Shown here piece by piece: positions 1 through 5,673 of a DNA stretch of 7,370 nucleotides. The DNA is from Oscillospiraceae bacterium (GTDB taxonomy: Bacteria; Bacillota; Clostridia; Oscillospirales; Oscillospiraceae), in contig WQRL01000082.1 of the NCBI GenBank assembly GCA_009786775.1, forward strand, positions 1 through 7,370, given 5' to 3'. Below the pieces are notes generated by a model. That model ran no database searches. It saw only the letters and a program-made list of their open reading frames with translations, and was not told the DNA's origin. The stretch's first letter is position 1. Every line of letters starts with the position of its first letter. Position numbers and translations under genes: made by a program.

Positions 1-34
1 TATCTATTTCTTTTTATCCGCTTCTGATGCTTTT

Positions 35-63
35 AGTATAACTCACTTTGACGAATTTGTCTG
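35..63 (-). promoter_or_regulatory. Candidate promoter facing left, out of the window
   Basis: On the minus strand a -10 TATACT (35-40) lies 17 bases from a -35-like CAGACA (58-63). The -10 is one base from consensus; the -35 matches only its last four positions. It lies downstream of the flavodoxin stop and would drive a gene beyond position 1. The rest of 1-121 shows no gene and no convincing terminator for the flavodoxin operon. Confidence 0.3.
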
Positions 64-121
64 CTTTTTCATACTGTTGATGGTTTTTCCGCAGAGCCTA
101 AATACGGGTACGCAACACCAC

Positions 122-589
122 CTAAACCACGAGCTCCACAAAACCCGCTATCCCTTCATCTGTCACTGAGCTCATATATCCTGACTGTTTTGTAACGATT
201 CTCATGATGATTTTTTCGAAAAAACCCGCCCTGCCCGGGTCGTAAATGCCACCTAGGTTGGCTTTGGCTTTTGCGGCGGACAGAACCTCAGTTGGGAAAT
301 TAGCGGCAAAGACTTGTTCATTTTCGCCCTTTGCCATGCCCGAAATAAACAGGCCAACCTGCTTTGAGGCCAGTTCCCCTGCATTTTTCGCGGCAAACTC
401 CTTGGCCTCTTTGCGCACTGAACCAGCATAAATGGAGCTGCCAATAATCACGCACTCAAACCCAGAAAGTGCCGGAATATTGCCTGATTTCAAATCACAG
501 ACCTCCGACTCCGGAATCCGTCCGGATATTTTTTCAGCGATTTCTTTCGCCGCGCCATGCTTTGTTGCGTAGAGTATCAGTGTTTTCAC
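122..589 (-). CDS. Small HemG-type flavodoxin-domain protein
   Basis: This 155-residue, probably cytoplasmic protein has the fold signature of the short flavodoxins of the HemG type, which bind FMN and carry electrons. The N-terminal beta strand (MKTLILYA) leads into a phosphate-binding loop around T9-K-H-G12. A second hallmark, IIGSSIYAG, sits at residues 48-56 and continues into the RKEAKEF helix typical of the family. The length is that of a stand-alone flavodoxin domain. The start is GTG, chosen because a purine-rich ribosome site (AGGGGGAAG) lies about 7 bases upstream and residue 1 begins the first strand. It begins only 16 bases after the zeta-like toxin stop, so it is probably the last gene of the toxin-antitoxin transcript. 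HemG proper is a protoporphyrinogen dehydrogenase, but no heme gene is nearby, so the substrate is unknown. Confidence 0.85.
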   Translation of the reverse strand: MKTLILYATKHGAAKEIAEKISGRIPESEVCDLKSGNIPALSGFECVIIGSSIYAGSVRKEAKEFAAKNAGELASKQVGLFISGMAKGENEQVFAANFPTEVLSAAKAKANLGGIYDPGRAGFFEKIIMRIVTKQSGYMSSVTDEGIAGFVELVV

Positions 590-605
590 GTGCTCTTCCC
601 CCTCG

Positions 606-1172
606 TTAATTTATTGTGTACTCACAAATAAGCTCTTCAATACGCGCTTTTGGCCAATATTTGTTTTCGCAAATTTCAAATTTTTGCTCGGCCATAAATA
701 ATATAATCTCGGGAACCGCTGTGTTATCATAAATTCGGAATTGATTGCTGAGCTTAGCCAGCTTGCATATATTTTTAAGTGACTTTTCATAGCGGCTGCG
801 GATTTTATCGCAGGGAACATCATGCCCGCCGTCCAAAACTCTGCTCCGCACACGAAACACATTAATCTCAGGGTCGGAAGTCAGTACGAAAACACCCGTG
901 ATATGAAATCCAGCCTGCTTTGCACGTGACAAAAATTCAAGATTCCTCTCGGTGGAAAGAACTGTTTCAAAGGTAAAACTCCTGCCGTTTTGCAAGCAAT
1001 CTTCTCTAATCTGCTCTGCTTCAACGGCAGCTTCTAAATCCGTGCATTTCCGGACTTTTTTTATTTCGTCTGCGTTTACATAAATGCCTTCTATGGGGTA
1101 TGCTTCTGTAATTGTGCTCTTACCTGAGCCATTTGGCCCGGCAAACACAAAGATTCTCGGAGCACTATTCAA
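606..1172 (-). CDS. Zeta-toxin-like P-loop kinase (toxin of a type II module)
   Basis: A 188-residue P-loop NTPase of the zeta-toxin-like group (the COG4185 kind). Zeta kinases phosphorylate UDP-N-acetylglucosamine and so block cell-wall synthesis; whether this branch uses the same substrate is not known. From the proposed start, the Walker A loop GPNGSGKST is at residues 12-20. NADEI follows at 33-37, whose Asp35 matches the catalytic Asp of zeta proteins. FETVLS is at 68-73, and an Arg-rich segment ending in GGHDVP at 107-120 leads into a DKIRSRYEKSL helix. The start is inferred as TTG at 1172: it lies just before the first strand, has AGGCAGGTG about 7 bases upstream, and overlaps the antitoxin stop by 8 bases. 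The ATG at 1259 would add about 29 residues not typical of the family and lies well inside the antitoxin gene. The reading frame is intact. Confidence 0.85.
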   Translation of the reverse strand: MNSAPRIFVFAGPNGSGKSTITEAYPIEGIYVNADEIKKVRKCTDLEAAVEAEQIREDCLQNGRSFTFETVLSTERNLEFLSRAKQAGFHITGVFVLTSDPEINVFRVRSRVLDGGHDVPCDKIRSRYEKSLKNICKLAKLSNQFRIYDNTAVPEIILFMAEQKFEICENKYWPKARIEELICEYTIN

Positions 1173-1509
1173 GGGAATACACCTGCCTGCCGTCCGGATA
1201 CAGCATGAAAGGCTCTTTTTTCTGTTCATCATATAGCGCAATAGGCGCTCCATGCCCATGCATTGCCTTTAGCTTTGCCTCAACGACCGTTTGGGCTCTC
1301 ACTTGCTCCAGCTTCCTTTGCAGCTCAATTTCATTATCAGCTTTCTGAGGAACTTGCGTCAATGCAAAAGGAATGCCCTGTTGCAGTGCCACCTGGTTTA
1401 GATAAAGATTAATCCCAGCACTCATTGTCATCCCGAGCGCCCGGAACACGCTTTCCGCACGCTTCTTGACATCATCATCAACACGCACACTTAGTCTTGA
1501 TTCATGCAT
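1165..1509 (-). CDS. RelB/DinJ-type antitoxin with an extended C-terminal half
   Basis: A 114-residue antitoxin. Residues 4-45 form a ribbon-helix-helix DNA-binding domain with classic RelB/DinJ features: SRLSVRVDDDVKKRAE, then LGMTMSAGINLYLNQV, then the GIPFAL tail. Such domains dimerise and repress their own promoter. Residues 55-83 are charged and probably helical. Residues 87-114 hold a motif around PIALYD and LYPDGR that ordinary RelB proteins of 80-95 residues do not have; it is likely the surface that holds the kinase next door. The start is ATG at 1509, with AAGGAGGTG 6 bases upstream. The GTG at 1518 lies inside that ribosome site and is rejected. The gene is first in the operon, overlaps the toxin by 8 bases, and has a near-consensus promoter 30 bases upstream that the protein could bind. 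Confidence 0.85.
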   Translation of the reverse strand: MHESRLSVRVDDDVKKRAESVFRALGMTMSAGINLYLNQVALQQGIPFALTQVPQKADNEIELQRKLEQVRAQTVVEAKLKAMHGHGAPIALYDEQKKEPFMLYPDGRQVYSLE

Positions 1510-1515
1510 CACAGC

Positions 1516-1524
1516 CACCTCCTT
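1516..1524 (-). promoter_or_regulatory. Ribosome binding site of the antitoxin gene
   Basis: AAGGAGGTG on the minus strand is an almost full complement of the 16S rRNA tail. It lies 6 bases before ATG 1509 and overlaps the alternative GTG at 1518, which settles the start. Strong initiation on the antitoxin and a weaker TTG start on the toxin would favour an excess of antitoxin. Confidence 0.8.
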
Positions 1525-1537
1525 GAATCACACACTA

Positions 1538-1567
1538 ACTATACACCCAACGTACTCCCGCTGTCAA
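1538..1567 (-). promoter_or_regulatory. Promoter of the toxin-antitoxin-flavodoxin operon
   Basis: On the minus strand a perfect -35 TTGACA (1562-1567) is followed after 18 bases by -10 TATAGT (1538-1543). This is the best sigma-A-like promoter in the window. The -10 lies 28 bases upstream of the antitoxin ATG. The bases around the -10 are rich in short GTGT/ACAC elements that could serve as the ribbon-helix-helix operator, but no clean palindrome is visible. Confidence 0.7.
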
Positions 1568-1592
1568 CACATCTTCTTGCTGGCAAAAATGT

Positions 1593-1645
1593 GCTGCATT
1601 TCACAGGCCGGTCTAATATATGTGAATGGCTGCATTTTGCAGGCC
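1593..1645 (+). repeat. Pair of 17-base direct repeats
   Basis: GCTGCATTTCACAGGCC (1593-1609) recurs as GCTGCATTTTGCAGGCC (1629-1645), 15 of 17 bases equal and 36 bases apart. The second copy ends one base before the left arm of the long inverted repeat. A related fragment with ACAGGCC occurs inverted at about 1897-1909. The role is unknown; the repeats may belong to the same element as the inverted repeat. Confidence 0.6.
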
Positions 1646-1646
1646 A

Positions 1647-1793
1647 GCCGGACACGGGCAGGTGCTCTGTGTGAAAGTGGGGTGGCCGCAGTCCTGGAAC
1701 ACAAATTTTGACTAGATTTCAAGTTTCCTCTAGGGCAGACGTGACTGACGGAGGCCGCCCCGCTTTTTCACAGAGCATTTGCCCGTGTCCGGC
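1647..1793 (+). repeat. Long inverted repeat, candidate hairpin RNA or miniature mobile element
   Basis: The left arm (1647-1687) and right arm (1753-1793) are 41 bases each. Aligned as a stem they give 35 Watson-Crick pairs, 5 G-U pairs (in plus-strand RNA) and one U-U mismatch at 1672/1768, with no gap. The 65-base middle folds on: CAGTC/GACTG (1689-1693 with 1743-1747), CTG/CAG (1694-1696 with 1736-1738) and CTAGA/TCTAG (1712-1716 with 1729-1733). A single elongated hairpin of about 147 bases is therefore possible. A -10-like TAATAT at 1614-1619 lies upstream but lacks a clear -35. No flanking target-site duplication was seen. It could be a non-coding RNA or a non-autonomous element with terminal inverted repeats. 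Confidence 0.75.
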
Positions 1794-1906
1794 GGATGGT
1801 TTCAGTCGGATTCTTCCAAGCTACCTCCAATAATACCACAAGAACGTGGCTTTTTATTTGATATTATGTTATCATTTAACTCGGCGTAGCAATGCTGGCC
1901 TGTAAA

Positions 1907-1935
1907 TTCAAAATTTTGCAAATTTGCAATAATGT
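1907..1935 (+). promoter_or_regulatory. Candidate promoter of the QueG-like/pyrB operon
   Basis: A -35-like TTCAAA (1907-1912) and a -10-like TAATGT (1930-1935) are 17 bases apart, each matching four of six consensus bases or more. Transcription would start near 1942, giving a leader of about 55 bases. That leader can form GCACC/GGTGC (1942-1946 with 1963-1967) ahead of the ribosome site. The palindrome GCAAATTTGC lies in the spacer. Confidence 0.4.
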
Positions 1936-1996
1936 GTAGGCGCACCAGCCAGCCGTAATTGCGGTGCCCATATGCCACTGGGGAGGATTGATTTCT

Positions 1997-2863
1997 ATGA
2001 CAACCGAGAAGTTACAGTTGATTTTAGACGATTTGTGCGTAAGTTCGCCGATGAACTATCTTAACATAGCAGCAGAGGATGAATTAGAACTCGGCGATGC
2101 CGAAAAGTTTAATGGTATGCGGTTTTTCCAAAACCCAATTTTTTCGGTTGCCCGCGCAGACATCCCCGAGTTTGATTTAATAAAGCGCCCTGAAGTTGTT
2201 GGAGCGCATCACTTCATGCCCGAGGACTGGCTGCCCGGGGCAAAGACCGTAATCTCTATTTACTTCCCTATCGAAAAAACTACAGTGGAGGCTAACAAGT
2301 TAGATCCGCTAAAGCCGGCCAACGAGTGGTTTTATGCGAGAATTGACGGCCACAAATTTCTCTTGGAGGCCGCAAAACATGTCAGCAGCGTCCTAGTTGA
2401 CAATGGATTTAGCGCAGTTGTGCCAACGCTGGACAGCAGATTCAAAATTCGCGCTGACGACCCCGGCGATGCCATCCAGAGCGACTTTCCAAACTTCTCG
2501 TCAAACTGGTCTGAGCGCCATGTCGCAGCGGCCACGGGGCTCGGCACCTTCGGCATCTCAACAAATTTCATCACAAAAGCAGGCTCCGCAGGAAGGCTCA
2601 TCAGTATTGTCACAAACTGGGAGGCTAAGCCCACACCTAAAGATTATACGGACTGGCTGGAGTACTGCAACCGCTGTGGGGCATGTATAAAGCGCTGCCC
2701 CGTACAGGCTTTCGGTGAATCAGGCAAGGCTAAAGACCACGATGCCTGCGGCAAGTATATCCACAATGTCAGCCTAAAATATCTCCCGCGCTACGGCTGC
2801 GGTAAATGTATGGTCAAAATCCCATGTGAGGGTAGGTCAATGAAAAACGGAGGGGCAATATGA
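1997..2863 (+). CDS. QueG-like double [4Fe-4S] cluster protein
   Basis: A 288-residue cytoplasmic iron-sulfur protein related to epoxyqueuosine reductase (COG1600-like). The C-terminal part carries eight cysteines arranged for two [4Fe-4S] clusters: C224, C227, C230 and C234 in a CxxCxxCxxxCP motif, then C251, C268, C271 and C277. The last motif, CGKCMVKIPCE, has five residues before the final Cys instead of the usual three. The middle, with RFKIRADD and an AAATGLGTFGISTNFIT segment, matches the conserved core of QueG-like proteins. True QueG is longer and reduces epoxyqueuosine in tRNA; this protein lacks its C-terminal HEAT-like part, so that role is doubtful. The start is ATG 1997, with GGGAGG 10 bases upstream; the ATG at 1964 lacks a ribosome site. 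It overlaps pyrB by 4 bases. Confidence 0.8.
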   Translation: MTTEKLQLILDDLCVSSPMNYLNIAAEDELELGDAEKFNGMRFFQNPIFSVARADIPEFDLIKRPEVVGAHHFMPEDWLPGAKTVISIYFPIEKTTVEANKLDPLKPANEWFYARIDGHKFLLEAAKHVSSVLVDNGFSAVVPTLDSRFKIRADDPGDAIQSDFPNFSSNWSERHVAAATGLGTFGISTNFITKAGSAGRLISIVTNWEAKPTPKDYTDWLEYCNRCGACIKRCPVQAFGESGKAKDHDACGKYIHNVSLKYLPRYGCGKCMVKIPCEGRSMKNGGAI

Positions 2864-3933
2864 CACGAAAATTAGTCAGCGTATCTGACATGTCAAGGCA
2901 GTGGTGGGACAAGCTCTACAGCCAGTGCTGCGATATAATCGCGCGCCCTGAAGTATACTCGGACTCGTGCAGGGGCAAGCTATTTGCCTCTATGTTCTAC
3001 GAGCCGAGCACCCGCACTAATTTTTCATTTCAAGCGGCGGCGCAGCGCCTGGGGGCAGGCGTGTTCGGCTTCTCAGACCCTCTGGGCACATCTGCATCCA
3101 AGGGGGAAACCCTAGCTGACACCATCAGGATGACGGCCTCATATTCTGACACCATAGTGATCAGAAGCCCTCAAGAGGGCGCGGCGACAGCGGCGGCGCT
3201 ATATTCGGAAGTTCCGGTAATTAACGCCGGCGACGGGGGGCACCACCACCCCACCCAGACGCTCACGGATTTGGCGACAATTGCCCAAAAACGCGGCAAA
3301 ATAGAACATCTGCGGATTGGGATTTGCGGCGACCTAAAGCACGGCCGTACGGTTCATTCGCTGGTTGACGCGATGAGGATGTTTGAGGGCATCAGCTTCT
3401 GCCTAATATCCCCAAAAGAACTGCGCATGCCTGAATACATCCTTGAAAAAATGGGCACACAGGGTCAGCAGTTCGACGAATCCGAAAGCCTCGCCGACCG
3501 CATCCCGGAACTTGACATCCTTTACATGACCCGTGTACAGCGGGAGAGATTCCACGATGCGGCGGAATACCGCCGGCTGAAAGATGTCTATATTTTGACA
3601 AAAAAAATGCTCGAAGGAGCCAAACCTGACATGCTGGTAATGCACCCACTGCCCCGCTATGGTGAGATTACAACAGATGTAGACACCGACCCCCGCGCAG
3701 CATATTTCGAGCAGGCACGCTACGGCATGTTCATCCGCATGTCCCTGCTCCTAGAATTTTTGCATCAACCCAGGCTTGCCCCTGCGCCGGTGTCCGCCGG
3801 ACAAACCGCCAAAGAATGCAGCAACCCCGCCTGCATCACACAGTCTGACTTCTATCTCCCCAAGCTAGTATCAGAACTTGGAGCTGATAGATGCGGGTAC
3901 TGTGATAAGAAATTCCCTAAAATGACTATTTAA
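2860..3933 (+). CDS. pyrB: Aspartate carbamoyltransferase with C-terminal PyrI-like zinc module
   Basis: The catalytic chain joins carbamoyl phosphate and L-aspartate into N-carbamoyl-aspartate, the second step of pyrimidine synthesis. Active-site motifs are all present: STRT at residues 50-53, K81 in SKGET, R102, HPTQ at 130-133, the HGRTVHSL loop, TRVQRERF and HPLPR at 262-266. The usual chain ends near residue 302. Here an Ala/Pro-rich linker (304-319) joins a further module with C320, C325, C345 and C348 (C-x4-C-x19-C-x2-C). This resembles the zinc domain of the regulatory chain PyrI, which contacts PyrB in the enterobacterial enzyme. PyrI's nucleotide-binding domain is absent, so the fusion is partial. 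The ATG overlaps the upstream stop (ATGA), with GGAGGGG about 5 bases upstream. No other pyrimidine gene is in the window. Confidence 0.95.
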   Translation: MTRKLVSVSDMSRQWWDKLYSQCCDIIARPEVYSDSCRGKLFASMFYEPSTRTNFSFQAAAQRLGAGVFGFSDPLGTSASKGETLADTIRMTASYSDTIVIRSPQEGAATAAALYSEVPVINAGDGGHHHPTQTLTDLATIAQKRGKIEHLRIGICGDLKHGRTVHSLVDAMRMFEGISFCLISPKELRMPEYILEKMGTQGQQFDESESLADRIPELDILYMTRVQRERFHDAAEYRRLKDVYILTKKMLEGAKPDMLVMHPLPRYGEITTDVDTDPRAAYFEQARYGMFIRMSLLLEFLHQPRLAPAPVSAGQTAKECSNPACITQSDFYLPKLVSELGADRCGYCDKKFPKMTI

Positions 3934-3966
3934 GGGTAGTGGGCGGCACGCACCTGCCCACTACCC
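3934..3966. terminator. Hairpin between convergent pyrB and xth, probable terminator
   Basis: GGGTAGTGGGC (3934-3944) pairs perfectly with GCCCACTACCC (3956-3966), and one G-U and one G-C pair extend it to 13 pairs around a 7-base loop. It starts right after the pyrB stop and ends 5 bases before the xth stop, so it could serve both genes. Neither side has a strong T-run, so it may act as an RNA-end stabiliser or a Rho-assisted stop. Confidence 0.55.
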
Positions 3967-3971
3967 TGCCC

Positions 3972-4724
3972 CTACTCTATGACAATCCCTACAGGGCAAT
4001 GGTCGCTGCCCATGACTTCGGGTAGAATGAAAGTGTCTTTCACCCGCTCTGTCAGCCGCGCTGAGCCTACGAAATAGTCAATCCGCCAGCCTACATTGCG
4101 CTCACGGGCACTGCCCATGTAGGACCACCATGTGTAGGCATCCGTCACATCAGGATTGTAATGCCTAAAGAAATCAGTGAAACCCGAGTCCAGCAAGTCC
4201 GTCATTTTGGCGCGCTCCTCATCGGTAAACCCTGCGTTGCGCCTGTTGGACTTGGCATTTTTTATGTCAATTTCCTGGTGCGCCACATTCAGGTCGCCGC
4301 ATATGAGGACAGGCTTAGCCTCGTCCAGCTCCCCCACATAGCTGCGGAAAGCATCCTCCCAAGTCATCCTGTAATCCAGGCGGGCAAGCTCCCTCTGAGA
4401 GTTGGGCACGTAGACGCAGACCAAGTAAAACTCTTCAAATTCAGCCGTTATAATACGCCCCTCGCGGTCGTGCTCATCCACACCCATACCATAGGTCACA
4501 TTAATAGGCTCCGTCCTGGTAAAAATAGCCGTTCCTGAATAACCCTTCTTATCGGCGCTGTTCCAAAATTCGTGATACCCGCTCAAATCAAGTTCGGCCT
4601 GCCCTTGTTCCATCTTGGTTTCCTGCAAACAGAACACATCCGCATCAATCCGTGCAAAATGCTCCATGAACCCCTTTTTCAAGCAGGCCCTCAAGCCATT
4701 AACATTCCAAGAAACTAGTTTCAT
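3972..4724 (-). CDS. xth: Exodeoxyribonuclease III (AP endonuclease)
   Basis: A 250-residue exonuclease III / ExoA enzyme. It cuts DNA 5' to abasic sites and trims 3' ends in base-excision repair in the cytoplasm. The whole protein follows the family pattern: N7 in SWNVNGLR, the metal-binding E35 in LQETK, the GYSGTAIF strand, YVPNS with the active-site Tyr, GDLNVAH with the catalytic Asp and Asn, GWRIDYF, and the terminal SDHCP with D241-H242. Length is normal for the bacterial short form. ATG 4724 has GAGGGA 5-6 bases upstream. It lies 46 bases downstream of tatD on the same strand and probably shares its transcript, which joins two DNA-processing nucleases. Confidence 0.96.
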   Translation of the reverse strand: MKLVSWNVNGLRACLKKGFMEHFARIDADVFCLQETKMEQGQAELDLSGYHEFWNSADKKGYSGTAIFTRTEPINVTYGMGVDEHDREGRIITAEFEEFYLVCVYVPNSQRELARLDYRMTWEDAFRSYVGELDEAKPVLICGDLNVAHQEIDIKNAKSNRRNAGFTDEERAKMTDLLDSGFTDFFRHYNPDVTDAYTWWSYMGSARERNVGWRIDYFVGSARLTERVKDTFILPEVMGSDHCPVGIVIE

Positions 4725-4770
4725 AATTGTCCCTCACAATCTTTGCTCCGCTCCTCGCTATGAGCGTTTT

Positions 4771-5532
4771 CTATTTAATCCTAAAAAATCTCTTTCCGTT
4801 TTCCATCGTAATCTGGGCGGCTTCTTCAAGGGAAATCCCTCTCACTTCTGCCACCTTCTCACAGATGTACGGTAAATAAAGTGAACTGTTGCGCCTCCCG
4901 CGCTTAGGTTCGGGGGTCAAGTAAGGCGCATCGGTTTCTATCAGAATCCTGTCGGCAGGCATTTTTTCTATAACCTCAAGAGCTTTGCGGGCATTTTTGA
5001 AAGTAATTACTCCTGTAAAAGATAAGTACCAGCCCAAATCCAGCAAAATCTTAGCCGTTTCCCAGCTACCCGAAAAGCAGTGAAATACCCCTGATAAGTC
5101 GCGGTACTCGCGCACAATCTCCAAGGTGTCCGCAAGTGACTCCCGCTCATGGATTATAACGGGCTTGTTTAGCTTCCGGGCAAGCTCCATCTGCTCACGA
5201 AAGCGCTTTTTCTGCACATCCCTCGGCGAGAAATCATAATGGAAGTCTAATCCGATCTCACCCACAGCCACAGCCTTAGGGTGCGCCATAAGCTCTTCAA
5301 GTTCATGTATTGTATCATCCGTCATCGACTTGGAATCATGGGGGTGTACACCGGCAGAGGCATAGACGAAGGGGTACCGCCCCGCCATCTCCAGGCCGAA
5401 TTTAGATGACCTTAAGCTGCTGCCGGAATTGAGAATCAGAGTAATTCCCGCCTCGTACATCGAAGTCATCAACTGTTCACGGTCTTCGTTAAATCGCTTA
5501 TCATCATAATGGGCGTGTGTATCAAAAAACAT
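4771..5532 (-). CDS. tatD: TatD-family metal-dependent hydrolase (putative DNase)
   Basis: A 253-residue TIM-barrel amidohydrolase-type protein of the TatD family. Members are metal-dependent 3'-5' exonucleases implicated in DNA repair and degradation. The metal-binding set is complete: H6 and H8 in DTHAH, E92 in GEIGLD, H128 in VIIHER, H151 in FHCFSG, and D201 in ETDAPYL. The last motif runs into the usual LTPEPKRGRRNSS loop. The start is taken as ATG 5532, giving the normal MFFDTHAH opening. The ATG at 5544 directly abuts the AAGGA ribosome site and is an unlikely start. It is the first gene of a probable tatD-xth operon, divergent from secG. Confidence 0.94.
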   Translation of the reverse strand: MFFDTHAHYDDKRFNEDREQLMTSMYEAGITLILNSGSSLRSSKFGLEMAGRYPFVYASAGVHPHDSKSMTDDTIHELEELMAHPKAVAVGEIGLDFHYDFSPRDVQKKRFREQMELARKLNKPVIIHERESLADTLEIVREYRDLSGVFHCFSGSWETAKILLDLGWYLSFTGVITFKNARKALEVIEKMPADRILIETDAPYLTPEPKRGRRNSSLYLPYICEKVAEVRGISLEEAAQITMENGKRFFRIK

Positions 5533-5558
5533 TTTTATTACCATTCCTTAAAAATATC

Positions 5559-5587
5559 TTGCAATTAGCCGCAGCATATGCTAAAAT
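5559..5587 (+). promoter_or_regulatory. secG: Probable secG promoter
   Basis: A -35-like TTGCAA (5559-5564) and -10 TAAAAT (5582-5587, five of six consensus bases) are 17 bases apart. The start point would be near 5594, giving a leader of about 80 bases. Confidence 0.5.
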
Positions 5588-5602
5588 GATTTTCCATGTG
5601 AA
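5573..5602 (-). promoter_or_regulatory. Candidate tatD-xth promoter
   Basis: On the minus strand -35 TTCACA (5597-5602, five of six consensus bases) and -10 TATGCT (5573-5578) are 18 bases apart. It overlaps the secG promoter on the other strand, so polymerases on the two promoters could interfere. Confidence 0.4.
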
Positions 5603-5609
5603 ATAAAGA

Positions 5610-5634
5610 GAGCATTGATGCTCGCCTTTGAGCA
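5610..5634 (+). promoter_or_regulatory. secG leader with two mutually exclusive hairpins
   Basis: GAGCA (5610-5614), TGCTC (5619-5623) and GAGCA again (5630-5634) lie in a row. The middle element can pair with either flank: a 4-base TTGA loop on the left or a 6-base GCCTTT loop on the right. Both stems are only 5 pairs. No T-run follows, so this is not a plain attenuator; a role in mRNA stability or translation is possible but unproven. Confidence 0.35.
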
Positions 5635-5673
5635 CAATTTTACAGTAATTACACTCCGAAAGGGTTGACTCAA

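Larger units (their letters stand above)
1510..1996. other. 487-base gene-free stretch between divergent operons
   Basis: No protein gene is supported here; the open frame at 1466-1711 on the plus strand lacks a ribosome site and runs back into the antitoxin gene. The stretch holds the toxin-antitoxin promoter, two 17-base direct repeats, the long inverted repeat at 1647-1793 and a candidate promoter for the pyrB operon. A short hairpin CCAC/GTGG (1836-1849) followed by TTTTTATTT could be a weak plus-strand terminator, but its 4-base stem is too small to call alone. A 10-base palindrome GCAAATTTGC (1918-1927) lies between the -35 and -10 of the pyrB-operon promoter and could be an operator. 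Confidence 0.6.

Noticed and set aside
1173..1259. ATG-started longer form of the zeta-like toxin
   Set aside because: The extra 29 residues lie in the antitoxin gene, are basic and cysteine-rich, and precede the natural first strand of the P-loop fold; the TTG at 1172 fits better.
1466..1711. 81-codon plus-strand frame in the gap upstream of the toxin-antitoxin genes
   Set aside because: No ribosome site, begins inside the antitoxin gene on the other strand, and its end covers the left arm of the inverted repeat; the peptide has no recognisable pattern.
1836..1857. Small hairpin CCAC/GTGG followed by TTTTTATTT as a terminator of the inverted-repeat RNA
   Set aside because: A stem of four pairs is too weak to call a terminator without transcript data; noted only in the gap description.
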